Program-made: the position numbers and the translations under genes | DNA from: JACKBC01 sp041391125 | Lineage (GTDB): Bacteria > Chloroflexota > Anaerolineae > Caldilineales > Caldilineaceae | Length of the DNA stretch: 64,000 nt | Assembly: GCA_041391125.1 (NCBI GenBank) | Contig: JAWKON010000022.1 | Location: 1 to 64,000, forward strand | Direction of reading: 5' to 3' | The notes under the pieces: model-generated | What the model was told of the DNA's origin: nothing | Database searches by the model: none | What the model saw: the letters and a program-made list of their open reading frames with translations, nothing else | Part shown: positions 44,860 to 54,256 of the stretch, piece by piece | Position numbering within the stretch: position 1 is the first letter of the stretch | Layout: each line of letters starts with the position of its first letter

Positions 44860-46251
44860 ATGAATGGTTTTCTATATCAACTCGTAATCGCCTCATTGCT
44901 CAGCATTGCATATATTGTTGTAGGAGCGCCAACTACATTTGCACAGTTTGACCCGCTAGAAAAGGTGACTCTCACGATGTTTCGCTTAAACCAGGAGGGT
45001 AATAATGCTGGCAGTATCACCCAGCCACCTACTCCTTGTACTAAAGACGAGCTAGAGATTGCACAATCCTATGTCTGTACAGCCATCCCAGAAGGACCAA
45101 ACCGAACTTCGCTATACCCATTTGAATCGAGTACAATCACAATCAGCATTGATGGCTCAGATGGTCCCGACAACGATGTCTATGTCTACCCCTATCTGTG
45201 GGATGTTGTGCCACAAGAGTTAGATATGAACGGCAGCCAGGGCAATAAACCGCTTGCAGCAGTAGAAGCACAGATGATTGCCGCGCGAACCTACATCTAT
45301 CAACGCATGACATATATCGACCAATATGGCACACCCAACAACTCCACACAGTTCCATGTCTTTCTGCCCTATCGGTATCGGGCGCTGACACCGCCACAAC
45401 GCGTACGTGTACAAGCAGCCGCCGCAAAACGGTTCTACATGACCGAATCGAACAGCACCTACCCGCTTGAAGCACTTTATGGTGCTGACAATCCAGCCGA
45501 CACCATTGAGGGTAACCGGCCCTACTTAAAAAGCGTTTTCGATCCGATCAGTGCTGCTTATGGGACATTAGATGGAACGGCTAATGGCGGCATGTCATCC
45601 AAAGGAGCCAGCCGCTGGAGCTATGGACATACATCCTCCCGCGGACCTGTGGCCAGCGACCACCCTTACTATCCACACGATGATGGCAACAATGGCGACT
45701 TCTGGAGTGTACGCTGGAACGACGCCCTTCAAATCCTGACCCACTACTACTCTGGCATCCATATTCGCGATGCCAATAACAACAATGACGTGGTGACGCC
45801 CAATCAGCGTTGGGTGCCTTTGTGGATGCGCTGGAATCTGCACAGCAACACGCCGCCCACCAGCACCTGCGCCGGTCATGCCATCTTGCTGGAAGTATTA
45901 GTGCAAAACAGTGGAACCGAAACCTGGCCGGCTGGGGGCGCTGTCACCTTTGAAGCCGTGACTTCCCAAGGGCTACAGCTTCAAAGCGCGGCGGTGGATG
46001 GCGCCGCCTTTCCGCCAGAACCCGTGCCTCCTGGCGGAACTTATACGGCCACGTTGCTCTATCAAGCGCCCGCCAACGAGCCCAACGGCTATCTGACCCA
46101 GATCTATTTTGAAATGGCTGAAGGGGCCACCGGTTTTAGCCAACAAAACAAAGCCTGGCCCGATTTCTCCATTGAGGTAACCATCCCTCATTGCAATGCA
46201 CACGCCTATCTGCCTCTGATCGAGAGGGAGACGCAGCCCAGCATACAATAG
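44860..46251 (+). CDS. Exported SpoIID/LytB-like protein
   Basis: 463 residues. A signal peptide (MNGFLYQLVIASLLSIAYIV, cleavage near TFAQ, residue 29). SpoIID-like signature: YLWDVVPQELDMNGSQGNKP, LAAVEAQMIAARTYIYQRM, and GMSSKGASRWSYGHTSSRG ... ILTHYYSGIHIRD. SpoIID cuts peptidoglycan glycan strands stripped of peptides, but a wall target in this organism is unproven. A C-terminal NBR1/Ig-like beta domain (about 350-450) and HAYLPLIERETQPSIQ end the protein. AGGAGGG sits just before the ATG. Confidence 0.75.
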   Translation: MNGFLYQLVIASLLSIAYIVVGAPTTFAQFDPLEKVTLTMFRLNQEGNNAGSITQPPTPCTKDELEIAQSYVCTAIPEGPNRTSLYPFESSTITISIDGSDGPDNDVYVYPYLWDVVPQELDMNGSQGNKPLAAVEAQMIAARTYIYQRMTYIDQYGTPNNSTQFHVFLPYRYRALTPPQRVRVQAAAAKRFYMTESNSTYPLEALYGADNPADTIEGNRPYLKSVFDPISAAYGTLDGTANGGMSSKGASRWSYGHTSSRGPVASDHPYYPHDDGNNGDFWSVRWNDALQILTHYYSGIHIRDANNNNDVVTPNQRWVPLWMRWNLHSNTPPTSTCAGHAILLEVLVQNSGTETWPAGGAVTFEAVTSQGLQLQSAAVDGAAFPPEPVPPGGTYTATLLYQAPANEPNGYLTQIYFEMAEGATGFSQQNKAWPDFSIEVTIPHCNAHAYLPLIERETQPSIQ

Positions 46252-46343
46252 GCATTGGACAACTCATATAGGCAGTCATGGACCCGCCGTGACTAACCAC
46301 AACAACTTGTCCTAGGCTCTAAACCTGTACTTAGCCGCGATTG

Positions 46344-46403
46344 AAATCAAAACCGGTGTTTGCAATTCTCTTTATCAAAAAAAGCAAACACCGGTTTTGA
46401 TTT
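46344..46403. repeat. Perfect 20-nt-arm palindrome in a convergent gap
   Basis: AAATCAAAACCGGTGTTTGC (46344-46363) and its exact complement (46384-46403) flank a 20-nt loop. No T-run follows on either side. Likely ends both the SpoIID-like and manA transcripts. Confidence 0.75.
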
Positions 46404-46504
46404 AGCATTCGGTTTGGAATGACTATACGTCGACTTTACACCAGCCGACAATTCTTATTTATGCCAGAGCCAACTATAGAAGATGGCTGGCGTTCGGAAC
46501 ATTT

Positions 46505-47491
46505 CTACGGCGTCACAATCCGCAAAAGCGTGCTTTCCTCCTGCGCCGCGATCTGAAAATCGCCCAATGCCGCCGGCAGCAGCACCCAACCCACGCCCGT
46601 CACGGCCACCGGTTCGCCCGCCCAGGTCACATCGAAGCAGCCTGAGAGCGCGCCCCAAATTTCAAAGGAGCCGCCGTCGCAGCGACCGCTGTACTTTTCC
46701 CCGGCAGACATCGTTATGCGCTCAGTCTGGAAATATTGACAGTGGCCGATCAGCTCGCGGTGCAGACCGTTCTGCCCCATTGGGGTCGGTGTCACCGGTC
46801 CGGGCTCGATCTGAGCAAAGTTAAGCACGTCCAGCGCCTGCGCAATGTGGATCGGCCGCGGGCGTCCCCAATCGTAAATACGATAGGTGGTGTCGCTGTT
46901 CTGCTGAATTTCAGCCACAATAATGCCCGGTCCCAAAGCATGGATCGAACCGGCGGGTACAAAAACCACGTCGCCGGCGGCCACGGGCATGCGGTTCAGC
47001 GTCTCCTCGACAGTACCCGCTTCCAGCGCCGCCGCAAACGCAGCACGCTTTACGCCCGCTTTGAAGCCGTAAATGATCTCGGCGCCCGGTTCCGCCTCCA
47101 GCACCACCCACATTTCCGTTTTGCCAAATTCGCCTTCGTGGGCCAGCCCATATTCATCGTCCGGGTGTACCTGCACCGAGAGCCAGCGGTTGGCGTCCAG
47201 CAGCTTGATCAGCAGTGGAAAGCGCCCCTGCGCCAGCGCATAACGGCTGCGCGCGCCCACCAACGCCTCGCCCAACTGCTCCTGCACTTGTTGCAGCGTC
47301 TGCCCGGCCAGCGGCCCACACGCCACCACGCTGGAGCCATTGGGATGCCCGGCAATTTCCCAGCTTTCGGCCACAATGCCCTCCGGCAGCGCGCGCCCCA
47401 ACCGGGTCTCTAAATTGCGACCGCCCCATACATAGTCTTTGAAGATGGGGCGGAAGGTCAGCGGGTAAATTAGATTTGTCTTTTCACTCAT
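46505..47491 (-). CDS. manA: Mannose-6-phosphate isomerase, class I
   Basis: Zn-dependent isomerase between fructose-6-P and mannose-6-P, feeding GDP-mannose and glycan synthesis. 328 residues, the short bacterial form: FKDYVWGGRNLETRLGRALP, SWEIAGHPNGSS, the metal site SVQVHPDDEYGLAHEG with GKTEMWVVL, and AGSIHALGPGIIVAEIQQNSD with RIYDWGR. It stands alone between repeats. Confidence 0.9.
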   Translation of the reverse strand: MSEKTNLIYPLTFRPIFKDYVWGGRNLETRLGRALPEGIVAESWEIAGHPNGSSVVACGPLAGQTLQQVQEQLGEALVGARSRYALAQGRFPLLIKLLDANRWLSVQVHPDDEYGLAHEGEFGKTEMWVVLEAEPGAEIIYGFKAGVKRAAFAAALEAGTVEETLNRMPVAAGDVVFVPAGSIHALGPGIIVAEIQQNSDTTYRIYDWGRPRPIHIAQALDVLNFAQIEPGPVTPTPMGQNGLHRELIGHCQYFQTERITMSAGEKYSGRCDGGSFEIWGALSGCFDVTWAGEPVAVTGVGWVLLPAALGDFQIAAQEESTLLRIVTP

Positions 47492-47527
47492 TTGTTATAG
47501 CCTTTGGAAATCAATTGCTTGGGGCGG

Positions 47528-47589
47528 GATTAGGGATTAGGGAGTAAGGATTAGGCTTCGCGCGACGACCTAATCCTTACTCCCTAATC
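47528..47589. repeat. Heptamer palindrome, GATTAGG type
   Basis: GATTAGG GATTAGG GAGTAAG GATTAGG (47528-47555), loop CTTCGCGCGACGA, then the exact complement of the last three words (47569-47589). It lies between manA and the transporter gene. Confidence 0.92.
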
Positions 47590-47594
47590 CCCGA

Positions 47595-48860
47595 TCACCC
47601 CTTCCGCCGCCGCCGCTGCTTGCGGCGCGACTTGGGCGGAGACGATTCAGCCGATTGCGCAGACGGCTCTTCATCAACAAAGGGCGGCAGATCGAGCATT
47701 TTGCGCCAGGCGTAGGCGCCCAGCAGTTTTACCGTGGCCAACACCGGCGCCGCCAAGATGGCGCCCAGAATGCCGGCCAGCGAAGCGCCCATCAGCACGC
47801 TGATCATCACTTCCAGCGGATGCAGGTTGAGCGCGCCGCCCACAATACGTGGCACCAGCAGATTGTTTTCAAGCTGCTGGATCAAGAACATGACGCCCAG
47901 AACCAGGAGGCCAAAGTAGAGCGGATCCAGGCCAAAGCGGTTGCTGTCCTGAAAAAAGGCCACCAGCACGGCGGCGCCCGCTCCGATAATCGGCCCCACC
48001 ACGGGTAAAAACTCCATAATGCCCGACAGCACGCCCAGCCCCAGCGCATCGTTGACGCCCAGAATGAGCAGCGCCACGCTGACCACCACGCCAATCACCA
48101 GCCCCAGAATCACCTGCCCGCGCAGATAAGCGTCCCAAATGCGGGCAAAATCGGCCATGATGCGTTCGGCGTCGGCGCGGTAGCCAGGCTGCTGCGCCAA
48201 TTCGCTCACCAATTCAGTGAAGCGGGGCATGTCGCGCGCAATGTAAATAGAGAGCACAATAGACAGAAAGAAAAGCCCTAGCGCGCTAATGGTGGCCTGC
48301 GCAAATTGAGCCACGAAAAGGCCGCTCACGCTAAAGGTCGATTGAATCAGCCCGACGGCCTGTTGTACCAATGAGCTTAGGTCAACCACGTTCAAGAGCG
48401 GCCTCACCTCAATTGTATATGGGCCAATGAAGATGGTGCTGCCCAACCACAATTCAGCCGTATCTTGAATGGTCTTTAGCGCTACTTCCCACTGATCTGG
48501 CAAAACCCGCGCCAATTGATTGGCCTGAGCCACGGCCAGAAAACCCACCGCCACCATGCCGCCGCCTACAATCAGCAGCAAAATGAGATAGATCAACAGC
48601 ACCGTGGCGCTCCGATCCAGCAGCGTGCGCCGGTCCACAAAGTTGATCAGCGGGTTCAAGATATAGGCCAGGATGATGGCGATGACGATGGGCGGAATCA
48701 AATTGCTAAAGCGCCAGACCAAAATCGCGGCCAGAATAATCGCAATGCTGGCCACAATCGCCTTGGTGGAGGTTCCCCACGGCGGCGATTTGGCATCGTT
48801 ATGGCCTGATGCAGCAGATTGCTCCCTACCCGGCTGAGCGTTGGCGGCTTCCTGAGACAT
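47595..48860 (-). CDS. AI-2E family transporter (DUF20)
   Basis: 421 residues. Two N-terminal helices (IVASIAIILAAILVW; PIVIAIILAYILNPLINFV), a long amphipathic middle part, and five to six helices in the second half with the family motif LGLGVLSGIMEFLPVVGPIIGAG and LYFGLLVLGVMFLIQQLENNLLVPRIVGG. Some members export signals or ions; the cargo cannot be told. A polar N terminus and a very basic tail (SRRKQRRRRKG) are cytoplasmic. It is co-oriented with the helicase gene 21 nt upstream. Confidence 0.88.
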   Translation of the reverse strand: MSQEAANAQPGREQSAASGHNDAKSPPWGTSTKAIVASIAIILAAILVWRFSNLIPPIVIAIILAYILNPLINFVDRRTLLDRSATVLLIYLILLLIVGGGMVAVGFLAVAQANQLARVLPDQWEVALKTIQDTAELWLGSTIFIGPYTIEVRPLLNVVDLSSLVQQAVGLIQSTFSVSGLFVAQFAQATISALGLFFLSIVLSIYIARDMPRFTELVSELAQQPGYRADAERIMADFARIWDAYLRGQVILGLVIGVVVSVALLILGVNDALGLGVLSGIMEFLPVVGPIIGAGAAVLVAFFQDSNRFGLDPLYFGLLVLGVMFLIQQLENNLLVPRIVGGALNLHPLEVMISVLMGASLAGILGAILAAPVLATVKLLGAYAWRKMLDLPPFVDEEPSAQSAESSPPKSRRKQRRRRKG

Positions 48861-48881
48861 AGTCTTGCGTTTCTGTGGATG

Positions 48882-51368
48882 TTATAGCTTTTTCAAATCG
48901 GCCATGGAAGCCATCAGCTTTTTGACGCCAATGCCCGGAAACGCCACCGTCACCTCTTCGTCGGAACGGGTCACTTTGCTCTCAATCACTGTACCTACTC
49001 CAAAGACAGAATGCTGTACGCTATCGCGGCGGTTGAACTGCGCTTGGCGTCCAGTCGTGGTTTCGGCGGCGGGGCGTGAGATTTTAGCGCCGGTTGCGTT
49101 CGCTGATGGCGACCAGTACGTTTGGCTTACGTTGCGTTGACGGCTTCCGTCTATTTGCCCCGGGCGTTCGATGCGGCGACTCTGCGTGGTGCGTTGCGGG
49201 CGATGTTCTTCATCCAGCCATTCCTCTTCTTCCCAATCCTCTTTTTCCCACTCATTATCGCCCCAATCGGCATCCCAAGTGGTGGCTTTCTGATAGTTGA
49301 CGGCGCGGCGGCTGTGACGGTCCACCATGCCGGTGAGCAGCTCAGGCGGAATCTCCATGAGGAAGCGGCTCGATTCCTGCAACTGGCTGCCGCCCCACAG
49401 GCTGCGCCGATAGGCCCGCACCAAATAGAGGCGGCGCTTGGCCCGCGTGATGCCCACATAGCAAAGGCGGCGCTCTTCGGCCATATCTTCTTCTTCACCC
49501 GACTCGATGCTGCGGCTGTGGGGCAGCAGCCCCTCTTCCATGCCCACCATAAAGACCGCCGGGAACTCCAGCCCTTTGGCCGTGTGCAGCGTCATCAGCG
49601 TCACGGCGCCGCCGCCCTCCTCCACCTGGTCGGCGTCGCTGACCAGGCTCACTTCTTCCAAAAAGAGCGTCAGCGGCGTCTGCTCCGGCTGCAAGTCTGC
49701 CATGTCGGGCGTATATTTGGCGGCCACGCTGCGCAATTCCTGAATGTTCTCAAAGCGCTCCTCGGCTTCATCGCTGCCGTCGCGCAGGCTGTGGATATAA
49801 CCTGAATCGGTCAGAATCATGTCCATCAGGTCGGCCACGCTGCCGTAGCGCTCCTGCTGGCGCAAGTTGACCCAGCCCTGCAACATGCCCGCGAAATCGA
49901 TGAGCGCGTTCTGCGCCCGCCCGGCCAGCGGCGGCGCCTTTTGGGCGGCATCGCTCAGCGGCCGGTCCAGCAGCTTGCTCACATAGTCCGGCCCATATTT
50001 GAGCACCAGCAGCGCTTCGTAACGGTTGAGTTCGATTTCGCTGGCCCACTCTTGCAGGGCGGCGTACGTTTTGACCCCAATGCCGCGCGTGGGCGTGTTG
50101 ATAATGCGGTCCATGGCCACCGTGTCCGCCGGGTTGTGGACCAGCCGCATGTAGGCCAGCGCGTCTTTGATCTCTTTGCGCTCATAAAAACGGGTGCCGC
50201 CCACCAGCTTATATTTGAGCCCGCGCAGCACAAAAGTCTCTTCGATGGCGCGGCTCTGCGCGTTGGTGCGATACATAATGGCCACATCGCCTGGCCCAAA
50301 GCCCTGGCCCGTTAATAAGCGCTCCACCTCATCGCCCACCCAGGCCGCCTCTTCAATTTCGTTGTACGCTTCGTAAACCGTGACGGCCAGCCCTTCGCCA
50401 TTTTCGGTGTGCAACTGCTTGGGCGTGCGGTTGGTGTTATGCGAAATGACGGCGTTGGCCACGTTCAAAATGGTCTGCGTGCTGCGATAATTTTGCTCCA
50501 GCAGCACCACCTGGGCGTCGGGATAATCTTGCCGAAATTGCAGCACGTTGCGATAATCGGCCCCGCGGAAGCGGTAGATCGACTGATCTTCATCGCCTAC
50601 CACAAAGATGTTGCGGCGCTGGCCCGGCGCATTGGCCAGCAGCCGCACCAGCTCATATTGGGCCGTGTTGGTGTCCTGAAACTCATCGACCAGCACATAT
50701 TGCCACTTTTGCTGATACTTATCGAGCAGGTCAGCCCGTTCACGCAGCAGCAGCGTGCTCTTCATGAGCAGGTCGTCAAAGTCCATGGCGTTGTTGGTCT
50801 GCAGCGCCTCCTGATAGCGGCTGTAGACGCGGCCCGCAATCTCATCCCAATAGTCGCGCGCCTTATATTTTTCCGGCGTGATCAGCTCATTTTTCTGGTT
50901 GCTGATGCGGGCCAGAATGGCGTTGGGGCTATAGCGCTTCTCGTCAAAGTTCATCTCAACCAGCAGCGAGCGCACCAGCGCCCGCTGGTCTGCTGTATCG
51001 TAGATCACCCAGTTGCGCTCGTAGCCAATGGCCTCGGTCTCCACGCGCAAAATGCGGGCGCAGATCGAGTGAAAGGTGCCAATGGTCAGCCCGCCCAGCC
51101 GCGCCGCTTGACCGGGCAGCGGTGCGCCAAATTTATCGGCCAGCAGCCCTTCCACACGCTCGCGCATTTCGCGCGCCGCCTTGTTGGTAAAGGTGACGGC
51201 CAGGATGTTCCAAGGCGCCACGCCCGCTTCTTCTATTAAGTACGCAATGCGCCGCGTAAGGACGCGCGTTTTGCCCGAACCGGGACCCGCCAGCACCAGC
51301 ACAGGACCGAGGACGGTTTCCACGGCGATTTTCTGTTCGGGGTTCAGACCGGTGAGTAAGTGAGACAT
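48882..51368 (-). CDS. UvrD/PcrA-type DNA helicase
   Basis: 828 residues. SF1A 3'-5' helicase in repair and replication restart. Motifs: LNPEQKIAVE (Q motif), LAGPGSGKTRVL (Walker A), DEFQDTNTAQ (II), VGDEDQSIYRFRGAD (III), EQNYRST (IV), MTLHTAKGLEFPAVF (V) and VGITRAKRRLYL (VI). The acidic linker near 690-720 and the Tudor-like tail VFGVGTVIESKVTRSDEEVT, which in PcrA contacts RNA polymerase, are present. It begins MSHLLTGLNPEQ right next to heptamer repeats. Confidence 0.93.
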   Translation of the reverse strand: MSHLLTGLNPEQKIAVETVLGPVLVLAGPGSGKTRVLTRRIAYLIEEAGVAPWNILAVTFTNKAAREMRERVEGLLADKFGAPLPGQAARLGGLTIGTFHSICARILRVETEAIGYERNWVIYDTADQRALVRSLLVEMNFDEKRYSPNAILARISNQKNELITPEKYKARDYWDEIAGRVYSRYQEALQTNNAMDFDDLLMKSTLLLRERADLLDKYQQKWQYVLVDEFQDTNTAQYELVRLLANAPGQRRNIFVVGDEDQSIYRFRGADYRNVLQFRQDYPDAQVVLLEQNYRSTQTILNVANAVISHNTNRTPKQLHTENGEGLAVTVYEAYNEIEEAAWVGDEVERLLTGQGFGPGDVAIMYRTNAQSRAIEETFVLRGLKYKLVGGTRFYERKEIKDALAYMRLVHNPADTVAMDRIINTPTRGIGVKTYAALQEWASEIELNRYEALLVLKYGPDYVSKLLDRPLSDAAQKAPPLAGRAQNALIDFAGMLQGWVNLRQQERYGSVADLMDMILTDSGYIHSLRDGSDEAEERFENIQELRSVAAKYTPDMADLQPEQTPLTLFLEEVSLVSDADQVEEGGGAVTLMTLHTAKGLEFPAVFMVGMEEGLLPHSRSIESGEEEDMAEERRLCYVGITRAKRRLYLVRAYRRSLWGGSQLQESSRFLMEIPPELLTGMVDRHSRRAVNYQKATTWDADWGDNEWEKEDWEEEEWLDEEHRPQRTTQSRRIERPGQIDGSRQRNVSQTYWSPSANATGAKISRPAAETTTGRQAQFNRRDSVQHSVFGVGTVIESKVTRSDEEVTVAFPGIGVKKLMASMADLKKL

Positions 51369-51369
51369 G

Positions 51370-51404
51370 TTGAGTATTGAGTATTGAGTGTTGAGTGTTG
51401 AGTA
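51370..51404. repeat. Five tandem TTGAGTA/TTGAGTG heptamers
   Basis: TTGAGTA TTGAGTA TTGAGTG TTGAGTG TTGAGTA in a row with no inverted arm, the simplest member of the heptamer class. It fills the 42-nt gap between the GNAT and helicase genes. Confidence 0.95.
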
Positions 51405-51410
51405 ATTTTT

Positions 51411-52031
51411 CTACACAATCGCGGCAATGTCGGGCCAGCCATAGACAATTTCGGGCAGCAGAAAACCCTCTTCGTCAAATTGACGCTCGCCGATGGGCGC
51501 GCCGCCGAGCGCAGTATAAAAATTGCGGGCGGGCGCGTTGGCGACTAATACACCTACCTGCAAAGCGGTCCGCCCCAGCCCCTGCATGTGCGCGGCGGCG
51601 GCCCGCATCAGCTTGCGCCCAATGCCCAGCCCGTGGCAGCTTTCCAGCACATAAATCGCGCCAATCTCGGCCGCATTGGACAGCCAATCTGCATTGGCCG
51701 GGTGCGCGGTGACCAAACCGACAAGTTTGAGCGCGGCAGCGGGCCGGCCGGTTAATTGAGGATAGGCGTTAGCGGCATCCTCCACTTCGGCCACATAGAC
51801 GCAATCATCCGGGTCTTCGCCATCGGCCATGCCCTGCAAATAGCCGCGCCAGCTCTGTGCGGACAGATCATAGGTCCACTCGTCCTTGCGCTTTTGCCAC
51901 GCTTCCTCCGGCATCTGCCCACGGTGCGCCGCCAAATAGGTATCCACCATAACGCGCCCCATCTCCTCCGCATCGGCAGGGAGCGCGGGCCGGATGATAA
52001 TCAATGGTTGGGTTCGGTCGAGATGTTGCAT
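51411..52031 (-). CDS. GNAT family N-acetyltransferase
   Basis: 206 residues from MQHLDRTQPLIIIRPALPAD. The acetyl-CoA site is SCHGLGIGRKLMRAAAAHMQ (Q/RxxGxG/A) after the strand IGAIYVLE, and the tail FYTALGGAPIGERQFDEEGF is typical. Substrate unknown. The frame is open to 52070, but that part is repeat. No clear ribosome site is seen, as the repeat ends just upstream. Confidence 0.85.
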   Translation of the reverse strand: MQHLDRTQPLIIIRPALPADAEEMGRVMVDTYLAAHRGQMPEEAWQKRKDEWTYDLSAQSWRGYLQGMADGEDPDDCVYVAEVEDAANAYPQLTGRPAAALKLVGLVTAHPANADWLSNAAEIGAIYVLESCHGLGIGRKLMRAAAAHMQGLGRTALQVGVLVANAPARNFYTALGGAPIGERQFDEEGFLLPEIVYGWPDIAAIV

Positions 52032-52040
52032 GACAATGGT

Positions 52041-52095
52041 GACAAGATGAAGGGATGACAAGATGATCACTTTATCATCTTGTCATCCCTTCATC
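52041..52095. repeat. GACAAGATGAAGGGAT palindrome
   Basis: Arm GACAAGATGAAGGGAT GACAAGATGAT (16-nt period) and inverted arm 52074-52095 around a short ACTTT loop. It fills the gap between rsgA and the GNAT gene and supplies sequence to both ends. Confidence 0.88.
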
Positions 52096-52098
52096 CTA

Positions 52099-53163
52099 TC
52101 ATTCCTCCCCGTGCAGCAGCCGCAAATAGCTCTCATAGCGCTCGCCATCAATCGCGCCCTGCTCCACGGCGGCGCGCACGGCGCACTGCGGTTCGTGATC
52201 GTGCGTGCAGTTGGGGTAGCGACACTCGTTGACGTATGGCTCCATTTCAATAAAATAGAAGCCCAAATCGGCCGGATCGATGTCATAGAGCCCCAATTCG
52301 CGGATGCCGGGCGTGTCGGCCACAAAAGTTTCTTCGCCAAAGGGCAGCGCCAATAGATGGGCCGTGCGCGTGGTGTGCTTCCCCTTTTGCATAAAGTCGC
52401 GCAACGCGCCCACATTTAAATCCAGCGCGGGCGCAATGGCGTTGATCAGGCTGCTTTTGCCCACGCCGCTAGGGCCGGTCACCACGGTGGTGCAATCGAG
52501 CAGAAGCTGGCGCAATTCATCCACGCCCAGGCCGGATTCGGCGCTGGTATAAATCACGCGATAGCCAATCTGCTCGTACAGCCCAAAAATTTCTTGCGCC
52601 CTTTCCAGCGAGGCCAGGTCCACTTTGTTGATGCAAATAATGGCGGGCAGCTCATTAAATTCGGCAATGACCAGAAAGCGGTCCAACATGCGCAGGTGCG
52701 GGTCGGGCTGCGCAATGGCAAAGACCACCAGCACCTGATCGGGGTTGGCCAGGATCACATCTTCGGCCAGCGCTTCCATGCCGGGGCGCTGGCGGCTGAG
52801 CACGCTGGTGCGCTCCTCCACCTCTTCAATGCGCCCCCCGCTCTCGCCTTCGGGCACGACCCAGACGCGGTCACCCACGGCCACCAGGGTGTCCGTGCTC
52901 TTCTCCTGGCGCAGCCGCCGCCGCACTTCGCACAAACGCGTTTGGTCGGGCGCATGGGGGTCAGCCTGAGCGTCGGTACGCACGTCAAAATGGTGACCCA
53001 AAGCGCGCACCACAATGCCCTGTATCAAATTGTCCGAACGCGGTTTGGGCCGGGATTTACGCGTACGCTTGGCTAACTGTTCAGATTGCTCATAGACCGC
53101 GTCAGCGTACTCGTCGTCATAATCGAGATACGCTTCCCAGTCCTTCCCTTTTTGCTTGCTCAA
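52099..53163 (-). CDS. rsgA: Ribosome small subunit-dependent GTPase RsgA
   Basis: Helps late maturation of 30S subunits. 354 residues: an N-terminal basic stretch (LAKRTRKSRPKPR), the OB domain (about 45-120), the circularly permuted GTPase with G4 NKVDLAS before G1 TGPSGVGKSSLINAI and G3 DTPGIRELGL, and the C-terminal zinc knuckle (CRYPNCTHDHEPQCAV: three Cys and a His). The length is typical. Confidence 0.93.
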   Translation of the reverse strand: MSKQKGKDWEAYLDYDDEYADAVYEQSEQLAKRTRKSRPKPRSDNLIQGIVVRALGHHFDVRTDAQADPHAPDQTRLCEVRRRLRQEKSTDTLVAVGDRVWVVPEGESGGRIEEVEERTSVLSRQRPGMEALAEDVILANPDQVLVVFAIAQPDPHLRMLDRFLVIAEFNELPAIICINKVDLASLERAQEIFGLYEQIGYRVIYTSAESGLGVDELRQLLLDCTTVVTGPSGVGKSSLINAIAPALDLNVGALRDFMQKGKHTTRTAHLLALPFGEETFVADTPGIRELGLYDIDPADLGFYFIEMEPYVNECRYPNCTHDHEPQCAVRAAVEQGAIDGERYESYLRLLHGEE

Positions 53164-53296
53164 TAAGCATTCTCCTTATCTAAAATTAACTACAAGTTTT
53201 TACAGACTTCGACGTGAGCTCAGTCGAACGATGACACAGATTTTGGGATTCGCCCAATGAAGACTGCGATGCACGGCGACTGCCACCTTAGACCTA

Positions 53297-53995
53297 TCAA
53301 TCATCGTCTCCACCGTGCGTTGCAGCCGGAGCGTTCTCTATTTGACAACATGCAAACGCCGCATGAAACTGACACAGCGGCGGCAGCGGCGTTGCGACCT
53401 GCACGCCAAAACGCGCCAGCAGGTCGCGCAGATCGGCCAGCGGCAGACCCATGACGCCCGAGATGCAGCCGTTGATCTGCTGGACGGGTGCAAAGACGGG
53501 GTGCTGAATGGCGTAGGCGCCGGCCTTGTCCAGCGGGTCGCCCGTGGCCACATAAGCGGCAATTTCCGTATCGGAATACGGGCGCATGACCACGTCGGTG
53601 CTGTTGACGATGGTCTCCTGGCGCGTCTCACCGGTGGCCATGCGCTGCAACACGCTCACGCCGCTGTGGACTTGATGCACGCCGGTGCGCAATTGGCGCA
53701 ACATGCGGGCGGCATCGGCTTCATCGACCGGCTTACCCAGCAGTTCAGCCCCCTGCGCCACCACCGTGTCGGCGGCAACGATGAGCTGCACTCGTCCATT
53801 CGGCGCCACGCGGTCCGCCACAGCTTGCGCTTTGGATTGGGCCAAACGATGAGCCAATCCAATGGGGCCTTCGTCCGCGCGCGGCGTCTCATCAATATCG
53901 GCCGCGCAAATCGTGCAGGGCAAACCCAGCTCTTTAAAAAATTGTTGACGCCGCGGGCTGGCGGACGCCAGAATAATTTCAATCAAACTTGTCAT
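53297..53995 (-). CDS. maf: Maf-family nucleotide pyrophosphatase
   Basis: Hydrolyses non-canonical or modified NTPs. 232 residues: LASASPRRQQFFKELGL (N-terminal motif), AADTVVAQGAELLGKP and DPLDKAGAYAIQHPVF. The C terminus has an extra 20-residue tail with Cys (ACCQIENAPAATHGGDDD). The start is ATG 53995; the frame is open to 54028 without support. Confidence 0.9.
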   Translation of the reverse strand: MTSLIEIILASASPRRQQFFKELGLPCTICAADIDETPRADEGPIGLAHRLAQSKAQAVADRVAPNGRVQLIVAADTVVAQGAELLGKPVDEADAARMLRQLRTGVHQVHSGVSVLQRMATGETRQETIVNSTDVVMRPYSDTEIAAYVATGDPLDKAGAYAIQHPVFAPVQQINGCISGVMGLPLADLRDLLARFGVQVATPLPPLCQFHAAFACCQIENAPAATHGGDDD

Positions 53996-54256
53996 TCCAG
54001 GTATAATTTGAGTCAAGTTGGTGATCAACAGATTACACAGATTTTAAAGATTTGCACTTTATGGATCATCTGTGTTCTCTTGAGGTTCCACAGTTTTGAA
54101 CCAACTGTTCTATTATACCATCTTGAAGCTCAAAGGTCATCTACGGAAATGGAACTAAAAAACTACAGATTACAGCGACTACACAAATTGCTCCTTCAGG
54201 GAAAAATCTGTGCAAATCTGTAGTTCCAATTGAAACCCACAGAATGGAAAACAGTC

